34,611 nucleotides of DNA. It comes from Verrucomicrobiia bacterium (lineage in GTDB: Bacteria; Verrucomicrobiota; Verrucomicrobiia; Verrucomicrobiales; DEV007). Where the stretch lies: the NCBI GenBank assembly GCA_020439995.1, contig JAGROY010000242.1, positions 1 to 34,611 of the forward strand, given 5' to 3'. Of this stretch, positions 7,883-17,064 are shown piece by piece. Within the stretch, counting starts at the first letter, position 1. Each line of letters starts with the position of its first letter. A program made the translations under genes and the position numbers. Below the pieces are notes generated by a model, which saw only the letters and a program-made list of their open reading frames with translations, had not been told where the DNA came from and did not search any database.

Positions 7883-10800
7883 TTCTAACAGCTCCCGTGC
7901 CTTGGCGAGATTTCTTTGCGCCAGGGGATAGTCGGGCTTGAGGCGGACGGCTTCGGCGAAGTGTTGTTCGGCGTCTTTCATCCGTCCCAGCTGGGCGAGC
8001 AGGGTGCCAAAGTCGTTGTGGGTCTCGGCGGTATTGGGCGCGGCTTCCAGGGACTGGGTGAAATGGAACACGGCCTCGGGAGCCTGGCGTTTGTCGACGA
8101 ATTTACGGGCGAGGCTGTAGTGTTTGCGCGCTAGCTCGGCGATGAATTCCTGGCGCTGGGCACCGCTGGATCGGTCAGCGGCGGCGTGCAGCCAGGTGAC
8201 CGCCTCTTCCGGATAGCGCGACTGAATTCTGCGGGCGATCATGTTCGGGACGAATGCGGGCTCTGCTGGCTGAGTGAACCAGCGGCCGGGGAATGGCGGC
8301 GCTAAGTTGCGCAGCGTGGCACTAGAGGCGGTCACAACGTTTTTGAGATCGTAGTTGAGGACTGCCTCTGGAATGACGCCGCGGTAGATGGCGACGATCT
8401 CGTTCCCCGGTCGCAGCAACAGCGACAGCGGCACTGCGAAGTCAGGCGTCTTGTCAAAGAGCGCCCCCTGAACGACCTGCACTTGTTCAAGAGCAGCCGC
8501 AGTGATCATTCCCCACGTGCCCGGGAAGCGGGTCTGCGCCACCAGCACTTTTGCAGCATCGCGCGCCTCAACCGTGTTGTCATCGACACACAGGGCAAGC
8601 AGTTCGACTCCTGCAGGCGGTGACTTTGCCAGCTGCGTGAGTTCCAGCTTGCAGTGCGGGCAGCCAGCTGACCAAAGGATCAATAGCCGGGGTTTGTCGG
8701 TATGCCCAAGGTCGATCTCACTGCCAGTTGGATCAATGTAAGTGTGTATCGGAACCGGAACCGGTGCGGGGAGGACAATGGCCGCCGCCGCAGTTGAGGT
8801 CACTTGCGTGGCGAGAGGCGCTGCTTTGAGGGCGAGCGCACCGAATTGCCTGGCTGGCACCAGCGTGGCGTTGGCAGTCCCCTGCTCCAGCTGGTAGCGC
8901 TTCCCGGCTTCGATTCCAGTGTAACTGCTGCGCTCTCCTCCAGGCCAGAGGACGTTTACCTTATCGATCATTGCCCCCTCTGGAACGCCAAAGTGAACCC
9001 ACTTGCTGGATTGCGAGAGAAACATTTCACCAGCCCTGACCGATCGCACAAAACGGTGTTCCTGGTCTTTCACTTCCAGCTCTACCACTGCGCCAATCGC
9101 ATCGCGATTGCACGACTTGCCAGTCAGATGAAACGCGACTGAGCCGCTCGCATTTTCACCGGATGCCGACTGGTTCAGCATCAGCCGCAGTCGCGGTGCC
9201 GTGCGATTGCGGAACCAGAGATCCAGGTCGCCGTCCTGATCCCAATCGGTCACCGCCACTCCCCTGCCGTCGTCGGGGAAATTCAATCCGCTCAAGTAGG
9301 ACGCATCGGCGAAGGGGCCACCGGTATTGAGGAAACAGCAATTGCGCTCGTAGCCACTCCAGGACGAACCCTTGCGCACCAGATCCATGATGGCCTGCCA
9401 GGCAGCGCTGTATTGCTCGACACCGCTTCGATCCTTATCATTCACAGGCGATGGCGACACGACCTGTCGCCAGTAGAAACTTCACAAGTCGTCGGTCTTT
9501 GGATTCGACAGATAGCCATTGGCCACGACCAGATCCTCCCAGCCGTCATTGTTCAGATCGGCAAAGCCGGAACTCCACGCCCACCGGCCCATGGTCACCT
9601 CCGCCATGTCGCTGGCATCCGCAAAGCTGCCTTCCTCTTCCTGTTCGAAAAGGCTGTTACCGCGAGCCATGCGTTGCATCGCCGGGGTATCCGCCGCCTT
9701 GCGCGAGGCATCAAACTTACGCTGATAAGTGACCCGGTTCCCCGCTGCGGAATACATATTGCCCACGTAGATGTCCATCTTGCCGTCGCCATTGGCATCG
9801 CCCCACGCAGCCGACATGCCACCCGCCATGTCTTCCACACCGGCTTCCGCCGCGATGTCGCGGAACTTTCCTCCATCGTTCCGGTAGAGGCAATTGCGTC
9901 CGAAATCGTTGACCACATAGAGATCGGCATCGCCATCCTGATCGTAGTCTTCCCAGGCAGCCGCAAACGACCAGCGGGAATTGTTTTCATCCAGCCCGGC
10001 GGCCTCCGTGACATCGGCAAATCGAAACTTGCCGTGGTTTGCCAGGAGAATGTTGCGGCCGCCGTTGTTAGCATCATTGTAAGGAATCGGCGATGTCGCT
10101 TCGAATCCCTGTGCACCGGAAGCAGCGTCACGCCCCCTGCCATACGCGGTGACGTAGATGTCCAGATCGCCGTCATTGTCATAGTCGGCTGCCGCCATCG
10201 AATACGGTCCGGGTGATCCCGGATGCCCTCCTTTGAGGGAAAATTTTCCCGTGCCATCATTCTCCGCAAAGAGGACGAGCGCCACGGTGCCGACCACCAG
10301 ATCCTGATCGCCGTCATTGTCCATATCCACGATCAACGCGCTGCGGGAATCCTCCAGAAAGTCCACTCCCGCCGCAGCCGAGCGGTCGCTCAACGTCCCG
10401 TCAGCCTCCTGCACGTAAAGCCGATTCGGCAATGCACCGCCATCGCACGCATAGATGTCCTCGAGCCCGTCGCCATTGACATCGCCGACAGCGATGCCTT
10501 GATGTCCGGTCAGCTGCATGTCATCCACCCGCGTCAGGCGCTCGGCCCAGTAGCTGGTGCCGTGCATCATTTGCTCAACGAACGACGGCGCCTTTTTGAA
10601 GGCACTGCGCGTCGCATCCGTGAATAAAGGAGCCGGAGCGTGCAGTTCCCGGTAACGTTCGACTTCGATCCCCTGGAGGAAAACCGTGCCGTCTTCCTTG
10701 TTGCTGACCCAGCTGCACAGCCACGATGCGTCGATCTGCGAGACCGCGCCATCGGCCGCTGCATTCCCAAAATCCACCAGAACAGTAGTGGTGAAAGTGC

Positions 10801-11398
10801 TGCCGTCCGGGTTCGTCAGGTCGACTCCGATGGTTTTGAAATGCACCGTGCTGGCTGCTTCGTTGCCATCACCAGCCCGGTCGCGCAGTTGCTTCCATTC
10901 TTCGGCCAGCGGCCTGCCTTCGGGCTCAAAGGCGACGCCTTCGATCATCTGGATGTCTCCAGCCAGCGTGCTTACCTCCACATTTGACGGCACCAGCCCC
11001 GTCGAGGTGAATTCACCTGCCAGCAATGCGCTATAGTCGATGTCTGCGAGCGGTTGCGCCAGCTCCTTGAGACGGTCGGAAGCCAGCGCGCTGAGTCGTT
11101 CCGAGTCCCAGCCGTCGACATCCGGATGCAGCTTCGCCGCCTCGCGATCCGCCGCCGCCAGCTCAGCAGTCGGTGCGATTTCAATCTCAGAGGTCTCAGT
11201 GCCGAAACCTTCCTCGCCATAGGTCGATGGCCGTTCCGTGCGCTCAACAGGGGTAGCGCGCACCTTCAGCAACTCGTCAGGCCCCGTCGACTTTCGAACG
11301 GCAGATTCATCCTTCGACCCGCCGCCACAGGCAGCCAGCAACGTCAGGGCCGCTACTTGAGCGGCACCAGATCTCATGGAACGAAAGAGCGGGGTCAT
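7880..11398 (-). CDS. FG-GAP / ASPIC-UnbV / thioredoxin-like / TPR lipoprotein with in-frame TGA; candidate selenoprotein
   Basis: This is one 1172-codon gene interrupted by a single in-frame TGA at codon 639 (9482-9484). The N-terminus is a lipoprotein signal (LLAACG lipobox). FG-GAP/VCBS calcium-type repeats follow from about 300 (GDVNGDGLEDIY, DMDNDGDQDL, DYDNDGDLDIY) and resume after the TGA (DWDQDGDLDL). An ASPIC/UnbV domain is at about 755-840 (VLWPGGERSSYTGIEAGKRY). A TlpA-like thioredoxin fold carries C913-P-H-C916, and TPR repeats end the protein. Both halves are in the same frame. The second half has no signal peptide of its own; its first usable start is GTG 9460, inside the SFYWRQVV-SPSP junction. 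A SECIS-like hairpin lies just downstream of the TGA, so selenocysteine insertion is a serious option. A recent nonsense mutation is the alternative. It follows the sigma factor gene on the same strand after about 335 bp. Likely anchored facing the periplasm; substrate unknown. Confidence 0.85.
9452..9484 (-). promoter_or_regulatory. TGA plus bacterial SECIS-like hairpin
   Basis: On the minus strand, TGA (9484-9482) is followed by 9 nt, then arm TGGCGACA (9472-9465), loop GGTCG (9464-9460) and arm TGTCGCCA (9459-9452). This is a perfect 8-bp stem with the loop beginning 17 nt after the TGA. In E. coli fdhF, from memory, the loop GGUC begins 18 nt after the UGA. A G at the start of the apical loop and a UGA-to-loop spacing of roughly 16-37 nt are the general bacterial SECIS rules. 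The hairpin also encodes WRQVVSP, so part of the sequence is protein-constrained. Confidence 0.55.
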
Positions 11399-11733
11399 GA
11401 GAAACTCCTAACATCTCTGCCGATACATGGAAACTCTCATTCGCACTTTGGCAAAGTGCGGACATCCTTCGCTTCACTCTCCCTTTTAGCCGACGGAACG
11501 ACTCACTTCCACTACAGAGTCACGGAGCAGTAGGTAATCGCCACGAGAGAATTCAGAAAAACAGCAGGGCACGTGCAAAGTCTCGATCGAACAGAGGCAC
11601 AACGAAATTGATAGAACTGAACATCCAAATAACCAATTGTTGAAACCAACGGTTTTCTATGGGCAACAATTTTTTGCCCGATGTTCTCCTTCAGCGGCTT
11701 TACTCTGCCCTTGGGGTGGGAATTGAGCTCAAG
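11399..11733. other. Non-coding spacer between the sigma factor and the lipoprotein gene
   Basis: No gene is supported in these 335 bases. They hold the presumed promoter of the lipoprotein gene and the end of the sigma factor transcript. Inverted repeats near the sigma factor end are AATTGTTG/CAACAATT (11635-11642 and 11664-11671) and GGGCAA/TTGCCC (11661-11666 and 11674-11679). The second could fold as a weak hairpin, but the minus-strand side lacks a T-run, so no terminator is called. Confidence 0.4.
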
Positions 11734-13596
11734 CTACTTTGTATCAATCATGAGTTTGCCATCGAGTTTCCCATCGGTGCCATCCGTTTTCGGTTCCGGG
11801 GCTTGAAGGGATCCAAAATCGCGGATCGCTGCGTCCCATGCATCTACCACGATTGGATCCCCAAACTCCTGCGCCAGGCGCTTCTCGAAATGCATGTATT
11901 CGACCGGCGGAATGTCTGCAAGGTCACGGAGAAGCAGATCGGGGATGTCTGGTTCGTCGTTTAATAGGCCACTGAAGCGGGAATCATATCCCAGTTGGGT
12001 GAGCCTACGTGTCCCCAGATTGAGTTCTCTCGCTACTCCCTCGAAAATCCCTTGTGCCTTCGCGTAATCCCCGGATAGGAAAGCGATTTGACCAGATGTA
12101 TAGCGGAGCTCGGGGACAGTTGGAAATTTTTCCAAACTGAGCGCGAGCGCCTCTGCAGCGCGTTCCAATTCTCCCGCGCGAATCAGCGTCTGGACAGATC
12201 CAATGTAACCAGTGGGACTGTCCGGAGCCAGTTCGATCATTTTTGCCCCAACGGCTTTGGCTGACTCAACGTCACCTCTATTCAGAGAACGTGAAAGTTC
12301 GGAATACGTTTGGTCAGCTTCGTCTTCAGGACTCTTTGGCCTGTCATTAGGGGTTTCGAAAAATCTCCAGGCGCGTTTCCCGGTTTGGTTGTTAATTAAA
12401 CTGCCTAGCAGCAAGCTACCGCTGTCTCCCTTCCGGACGAATTCCATACGCAGCAAGTAGTGTTCCACACGCTGGCGTAAGTCGCTAATGATCCGTTCCT
12501 CTTCTTTTGCTTGGAACGCAAGATTGCGCGCCAGTTCCAGGGTGAGTTCTCGGTCTGTCTCGCTCGTTGTGGGATCGCTGAACACTTTCTGCTTTTCCTG
12601 CCATGCCATTATTTTCGAACGGTAAACCTCTTGCATGACAGCTAGTACCTGGTTTGTACCAGATCTGGTCTGCCGGATTATTTCACCCAACCTCTCAGGA
12701 TCTTTTTTGATTCGATCCCAGATCTCGGCCTGGGTATTTCCGGGCGGGATTGCTGGAGGCATTGGCAAGGGAATCGCAGGGTCCGGGGAACTCACCGCTT
12801 GTGGAGCAACGTCGTCTGGTTTCGATCGCACGGTGAGCACGATTGGAGCGGAGACCGCGATGACGGCGGCAGCGATTAGAATGGCTTTGGTTTTCATGGT
12901 GAACAATGTGGTTGCAATGGTGGCCAGTGCGGTGAGGCCACTGGTGGTCGCGGCACCGCCTGCCGCACTTGCGAGGATTCGCGAAGCCAGGGTCGTGGGA
13001 ACCTGGGTGGCTCCAATGCTGGTGAGGTAGGCGGTAAGGGCGGACGTCGCGCTGCCGGTGCCCACTTTCGTCAGCTTGCTTCGCAGTTTCTCGATGGCGC
13101 GTGCCACTCGCTTCTGTGCTGCGTCTTCCGAAACACCGAGCGTTTCTCCAATCTCACGGAAGCTTCGATCTTCGTAGAATCTAAGCAGTAACGCCGCACG
13201 ATCCTGGGTGGGCAGACAAGCCAGAAGTTTTGCGGCAGCCTGCTCTGCTGCGTCCGTGGAATCCGGGCCTTCGTTTCCTGTGGTTGCGAGGTCGGCTGCG
13301 GCGCGTTTCTCGCGGAGGTGCCGTCTCTTTTCTGCCCGCGCCATTCGTGAAGCGGTGTGGTAAGCGTGTCGGTAGAGCCAGCCAGTCATGATGGTGTCGG
13401 GTGGGAGGGAACGGGCCTTCTGGGCGAGGCTCTGGAAGACAAGCTGGCAGGCATCTTCGGCGAGAGCGGCGTCACCGTTCAGGCATCGAAGCGCCACGCC
13501 GTAGACAAGGCCAAGGTGCCCGACGACGATTTCTTGAAAAGCCTCCTGCGAGCCTTCTTGAACATAGGATTGGAGAAGTCGGTGGGCGTGCATCAT
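11734..13596 (-). CDS. ECF sigma-70 factor fused to a transmembrane segment and TPR-like C-terminal domain
   Basis: This 620-residue protein is an extracytoplasmic-function sigma factor with a large extension. Region sigma-2 lies at about 8-80 (LGLVYGVALRCL, AEDACQLVFQSLAQ, GWLYRHAYHTASRMARAEKRR). Region sigma-4 lies at about 130-180 (LPTQDRAALLLRFYEDRSFREIGETLGVSEDAAQKRV in two parts). A linker leads to a hydrophobic helix (about 233-252; AILIAAAVIAVSAPIVLTV) and a roughly 365-residue C-terminal part with TPR-like helices (AERAAEALALSLEKFP, DYAKAQGIFEGVARE). The helix would place that part outside the cytoplasm, so the sigma factor is probably membrane-tethered. No anti-sigma gene is adjacent, which suggests the extension does that job (inference). 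It is divergent from the DUF1549 gene and upstream of the lipoprotein gene, the likeliest targets. Start 13593 is nearly equivalent. Confidence 0.9.
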   Translation of the reverse strand: MMHAHRLLQSYVQEGSQEAFQEIVVGHLGLVYGVALRCLNGDAALAEDACQLVFQSLAQKARSLPPDTIMTGWLYRHAYHTASRMARAEKRRHLREKRAAADLATTGNEGPDSTDAAEQAAAKLLACLPTQDRAALLLRFYEDRSFREIGETLGVSEDAAQKRVARAIEKLRSKLTKVGTGSATSALTAYLTSIGATQVPTTLASRILASAAGGAATTSGLTALATIATTLFTMKTKAILIAAAVIAVSAPIVLTVRSKPDDVAPQAVSSPDPAIPLPMPPAIPPGNTQAEIWDRIKKDPERLGEIIRQTRSGTNQVLAVMQEVYRSKIMAWQEKQKVFSDPTTSETDRELTLELARNLAFQAKEEERIISDLRQRVEHYLLRMEFVRKGDSGSLLLGSLINNQTGKRAWRFFETPNDRPKSPEDEADQTYSELSRSLNRGDVESAKAVGAKMIELAPDSPTGYIGSVQTLIRAGELERAAEALALSLEKFPTVPELRYTSGQIAFLSGDYAKAQGIFEGVARELNLGTRRLTQLGYDSRFSGLLNDEPDIPDLLLRDLADIPPVEYMHFEKRLAQEFGDPIVVDAWDAAIRDFGSLQAPEPKTDGTDGKLDGKLMIDTK

Positions 13597-13762
13597 CAGT
13601 TGTCACGCTATAGTCCCCGCTGGGCGGACTGAATCCGACAGAAAACTGAAAGGTTTTTTAAGAATCGAAAATTCGGAGGCTGTGCGGGAATTGAGCTGAG
13701 CTCATGCTACTTTGAGTACTTTTGGTCGACACCCTGGCCACGGCAGGGTTCAATATCCTGCG

Positions 13763-15589
13763 ATGAGTTCTTTCGATTCGCTTGCTCGCAGATTTGCTGT
13801 GTTTGCCGCTGGTAGCCTGGCATGGATTACGGTTGCTCATGGCGAAGATGCTGCTGGCAGGGCGGGCGATGACTGGTGGTCGTTGCAACCACTAACACGT
13901 CCGCCGCTTCCTGAGGTGTCGGATGCAACCTGGGTGAAGAATCCGATCGATCGTTTCATCCTTGCGAAGCTGGAGGCGAAACAGCTTTCGCCGTCGCCAC
14001 CGGCGGATGCGCGGACGCTGTCCCGGCGGTTGTACTTTGATCTGATCGGCCTGCCCCCGGATGCGGACGAGCTGAAGCGTGCCATGGGCGATATTCCCGG
14101 CGCGATCGATGCACTGCTGGGCTCCAGCCAGTATGGCGAACGCTGGGCGCGGCACTGGCTGGATGTGGCGCGGTTCGGCGAAAGCAATGGTTTTGAATAC
14201 GACCAACTGCGGGAAAATGCCTGGCCGTACCGGGACTGGGTGATCCATGCGCTGAACGATAACATGCCGTACGACCGCTTCGTCAGGCTGCAGATCGCGG
14301 GTGATGTGTTAGAGCCGGACGATGCGGATGCTGTCACAGCGACCGGGTTTCTGGTGTGCGGTGCATTCGATGGCCTGCAGCCGCAGGGAGACAAGATGCG
14401 CCGGATCATGCGCGAGGACGAGATGGAAGATCTGGTCGGCACGGTCAGTCAAACATTTCTCGGCCTGACCATGAATTGCGCGCGTTGTCATGATCACAAA
14501 TTTGACCCGATCCCGCAGAAGGAATACTTCCAGATGGCGTCGGCCCTGGCCGGGGTGCACCGCGGTGATCGCAAGCTGGGAAAGGACGAGCGCGTTGCCT
14601 ATGCGGTCACTCCTCAGGATGCGCCAGTGGTGCACTTGCTGAAGCGGGGCAGCCCGTTCGAGCCTGTGGAGCCGGTCGCACCTGGAGGGGTCGCGGCGCT
14701 GCGAGGCATCGATCCGGACTTCGGGATTGCCAGCGACGCACCGGAAGGCCAGCGGCGTAAGAAGTTGGCCGAATGGATGACGCAGCCGGACAATCCGTTG
14801 CTCGCCCGGGTAATGGTCAATCGCCTGTGGCACTATCACTTTGGCCAGGGGCTGGTGAAGACGCCCAATGATTTTGGCTACAGCGGCGGCCTGCCGTCGC
14901 ATCCTGAACTGCTCGAATGGCTGGCAGTGGAATTTCGCGAGTCTGGCTGGAGTTTAAAAGCGATGCATCGATTGATCGTTCAGTCCGCGACCTATCAGCA
15001 ATCGTCGCAAGTGAATCAAGCTGCCCTGGCAGTCGACGCTGACAACACGCTGCTCTGGCGCTATCGTCCATCGCGGCTGGAGGCGGAGGTGCTGCGTGAT
15101 TCGATCTTGAAAGTCGCCGGCCAGCTAAATCCTGCCGCTGGCGGCCCCGGGTTCCGCGACTTCAACATGTACATGCACAAGGGAAGCTGGGTCTACGATG
15201 CCATCGATCCCGAAGGCCCGGAGTTCAATCGCCGCAGCATCTACCGAACGTGGGCGCGCGGCAGTGTCCACCCTGTACTTGCCACTTTCGATTGCCCCGA
15301 TCCATCGGCTACCGCCCCCGTTCGCAGTGTCACTACCACTCCACTGGGAGCGCTGGCATTGATGAACGATTCCTTTGTCCTGCGGATGGCAGATCAATTC
15401 GCCAGGCGAGTGCAGGCCGCCGAACCCGCGAATGGATCGGTGCAAGTCGCCAACGCCTACCAGACCGCCTACGGAAGAAATCCCGGGCCGGACGAGCTGA
15501 GAGCCTCGCGGGCATTTGTCGAAAAACACGGGCTGCCCGCCTTTTGCCGGGTGATCTTCAATTCCAATGAATTTGTCCATGTCCACTGA
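13763..15589 (+). CDS. DUF1549/DUF1553 (PSCyt2/PSD1) domain protein, short form
   Basis: This 608-residue secreted protein belongs to a family greatly expanded in Planctomycetota and Verrucomicrobiota. The start at 13763 gives a signal peptide (RRFAVFAAGSLAWITVAHG). The in-frame ATG at 13712 would add 17 charged residues ahead of it and is less likely. The DUF1549 domain begins near NPIDRFILAKLEAKQLSPS. It contains a c-type haem motif C239-A-R-C-H in the conserved CARCHDHKFDPI context. The C-terminal DUF1553 domain shows MVNRLWHYHFGQGLV, DFGYSGGLPSHPELLEWLA and RRSIYRTWARG. It is shorter than many relatives, which also carry an N-terminal PSCyt1 cytochrome domain; that domain is absent here. 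It overlaps the DUF1501 gene by 23 bp, the usual partner. The biochemical role of this pair is not established. Confidence 0.92.
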   Translation: MSSFDSLARRFAVFAAGSLAWITVAHGEDAAGRAGDDWWSLQPLTRPPLPEVSDATWVKNPIDRFILAKLEAKQLSPSPPADARTLSRRLYFDLIGLPPDADELKRAMGDIPGAIDALLGSSQYGERWARHWLDVARFGESNGFEYDQLRENAWPYRDWVIHALNDNMPYDRFVRLQIAGDVLEPDDADAVTATGFLVCGAFDGLQPQGDKMRRIMREDEMEDLVGTVSQTFLGLTMNCARCHDHKFDPIPQKEYFQMASALAGVHRGDRKLGKDERVAYAVTPQDAPVVHLLKRGSPFEPVEPVAPGGVAALRGIDPDFGIASDAPEGQRRKKLAEWMTQPDNPLLARVMVNRLWHYHFGQGLVKTPNDFGYSGGLPSHPELLEWLAVEFRESGWSLKAMHRLIVQSATYQQSSQVNQAALAVDADNTLLWRYRPSRLEAEVLRDSILKVAGQLNPAAGGPGFRDFNMYMHKGSWVYDAIDPEGPEFNRRSIYRTWARGSVHPVLATFDCPDPSATAPVRSVTTTPLGALALMNDSFVLRMADQFARRVQAAEPANGSVQVANAYQTAYGRNPGPDELRASRAFVEKHGLPAFCRVIFNSNEFVHVH

Positions 15590-17024
15590 ACCTAACATGC
15601 CCCAGAAAACGATGGATCGCCGTGAATTCCTGCATTGGGTCAAATGCGGCCTCGGTGGTGCTGCTGTAGGCTCACTGTTGATGCGCGATGGCATTGCATC
15701 GCCGGATGCCAGAGCGACCCATTTTAAACCGACGGCATCCAGAGTCATCCACATTTGCCTCTGTGGTGGGCTCAGCCAGGTCGACTCCTTCGACTATAAA
15801 CCTGAACTGTACCGGCTGCATGGAAAGTCTCTGGAAGCCGACGAGCGCCCGGATGTGTTCTTCGGCAGTGTGGGGCTGCTGCGCCAGCCTGACTGGAATT
15901 TTAAACAGCACGGGAGCAGTGGACTTTGGATCTCCGATCTCTTTCCTAACATTGCCACCGTGGCCGACGAACTGACGGTAATCAACTCGATGATCGCTGA
16001 GTCGTCCAGCCACACGCCTGCGACTTTTCAGGAAAGCAGCGGCTTCCGTCTGAATGGCTTTCCTGTCATGGGCTCATGGGTTTCCTACGGTCTGGGCAAT
16101 GCGACAGATCAATTGCCCACTTACGTCGTGCTGCCAGATTCGCGAGGCATGCCCGCTGGATCGACCAGCAACTGGAGCAACGGCTTCCTGCCAGCGCGGC
16201 ATCAGGGCGTTCCCTTTCGAACGGACGGAGGCGAGGGCAATGCGATCAGCAATTTGTTCCCGGCCCGCAGGATCGCGCAGGACGTGGAAACGGACAGCCG
16301 CTCTCTGCTGGAGCAAATGAACAGGAGGCACCTCGAAGCCCACGGTTTCGAGGACGCCTTTGCCGCGCGTATCACCAGTTACGAACTTGCCGCACAAATG
16401 CAACTCGCCGTGCCTGAGGTGACCAACGTAAGCGGCGAGTCTAATGCAACACGCGAAAGCTACGGCCTGAATCGCGAGGAGACGCGAGACTTTGGCCGCA
16501 GTTGCCTGTTGGCGCGCCGGATGCTGGAACGCGGCGTGAGGCACGTGCAACTGTTCTCCGGTGGATCGTTTGGCTCGCCCCGCATCAATTGGGACGGCCA
16601 CGAAGACATGAAGCGCAACCACAGCCGCGAGGCCGGTCGCATCGATCAGCCCGTTGCCGCTCTCATCAAGGATCTCCGCCAGCGCGGCATGCTTGACGAC
16701 ACGCTTATCCTTTTCACTTCAGAGTTCGGCCGCACGCCGTTTACCCAGTCCGCCGCGGATAAGGTCGGCACAGGACGCGATCACAATCAAACTGGCTTCA
16801 CAGTCTGGATGGCCGGCGCTGGACTTCAACCCGGCATCTCCTACGGAGCCACCGACGATGTCGGCTACAAGTCCGTCGAGAATCCCGTGCCCTGGCATGA
16901 CTTCCACGCCACAGTTTTACATCTGTTAGGAATTGATCACGAGCGCCTCACCTACTACCACAACGGCATCGAACGGCGACTGACGAATGTCCACGGCAAG
17001 GTGCTAAGGGACCTTCTGGCGTGA
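15567..17024 (+). CDS. DUF1501 family protein (Tat-exported, sulfatase-like fold)
   Basis: This 485-residue protein is the standard partner of DUF1549/DUF1553 proteins. It carries a Tat-type signal with the twin-arginine motif DRREFLHW, then a hydrophobic run (GLGGAAVGSLL). Typical family stretches follow: ICLCGGLSQVDSFDYKP, SSHTPATFQ, GMPAGSTSNWSNGFLP, WDGHEDMKRNH, LILFTSEFGRTPFTQ and GRDHNQTGF. The start is uncertain. ATGs at 15567, 15579, 15597 and 15612 all leave the Tat signal intact. The first overlaps the upstream stop codon region, favouring translational coupling. The family is related to alkaline phosphatase and sulfatase folds, but its substrate is unknown. Tat export suggests it folds, possibly with a metal, before reaching the periplasm. 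Confidence 0.92.
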   Translation: MNLSMSTEPNMPQKTMDRREFLHWVKCGLGGAAVGSLLMRDGIASPDARATHFKPTASRVIHICLCGGLSQVDSFDYKPELYRLHGKSLEADERPDVFFGSVGLLRQPDWNFKQHGSSGLWISDLFPNIATVADELTVINSMIAESSSHTPATFQESSGFRLNGFPVMGSWVSYGLGNATDQLPTYVVLPDSRGMPAGSTSNWSNGFLPARHQGVPFRTDGGEGNAISNLFPARRIAQDVETDSRSLLEQMNRRHLEAHGFEDAFAARITSYELAAQMQLAVPEVTNVSGESNATRESYGLNREETRDFGRSCLLARRMLERGVRHVQLFSGGSFGSPRINWDGHEDMKRNHSREAGRIDQPVAALIKDLRQRGMLDDTLILFTSEFGRTPFTQSAADKVGTGRDHNQTGFTVWMAGAGLQPGISYGATDDVGYKSVENPVPWHDFHATVLHLLGIDHERLTYYHNGIERRLTNVHGKVLRDLLA

Positions 17025-17037
17025 AGGAAACGGGCGC

Positions 17038-17060
17038 TCCCAACCATTGGGAAGGCCTTC
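17038..17060 (+). terminator. Possible terminator after the DUF1501 gene
   Basis: A stem TCCCAA-CCA-TTGGGA (17038-17052) lies 13 bp after the DUF1501 stop and is followed by a T-rich stretch (CCTTCTTATTT). It sits in the 40-bp gap between two converging genes. The stem is short and the T-run interrupted, so this is a weak call. The minus-strand side has no T-run. Confidence 0.35.
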
Positions 17061-17064
17061 TTAT

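Noticed and set aside
7880..9460. Independent 526-residue cytoplasmic protein starting at GTG 9460
   Set aside because: It shares frame with the upstream half, lacks a signal peptide, and begins inside a continuous FG-GAP/ASPIC protein. One gene with an in-frame TGA fits better.
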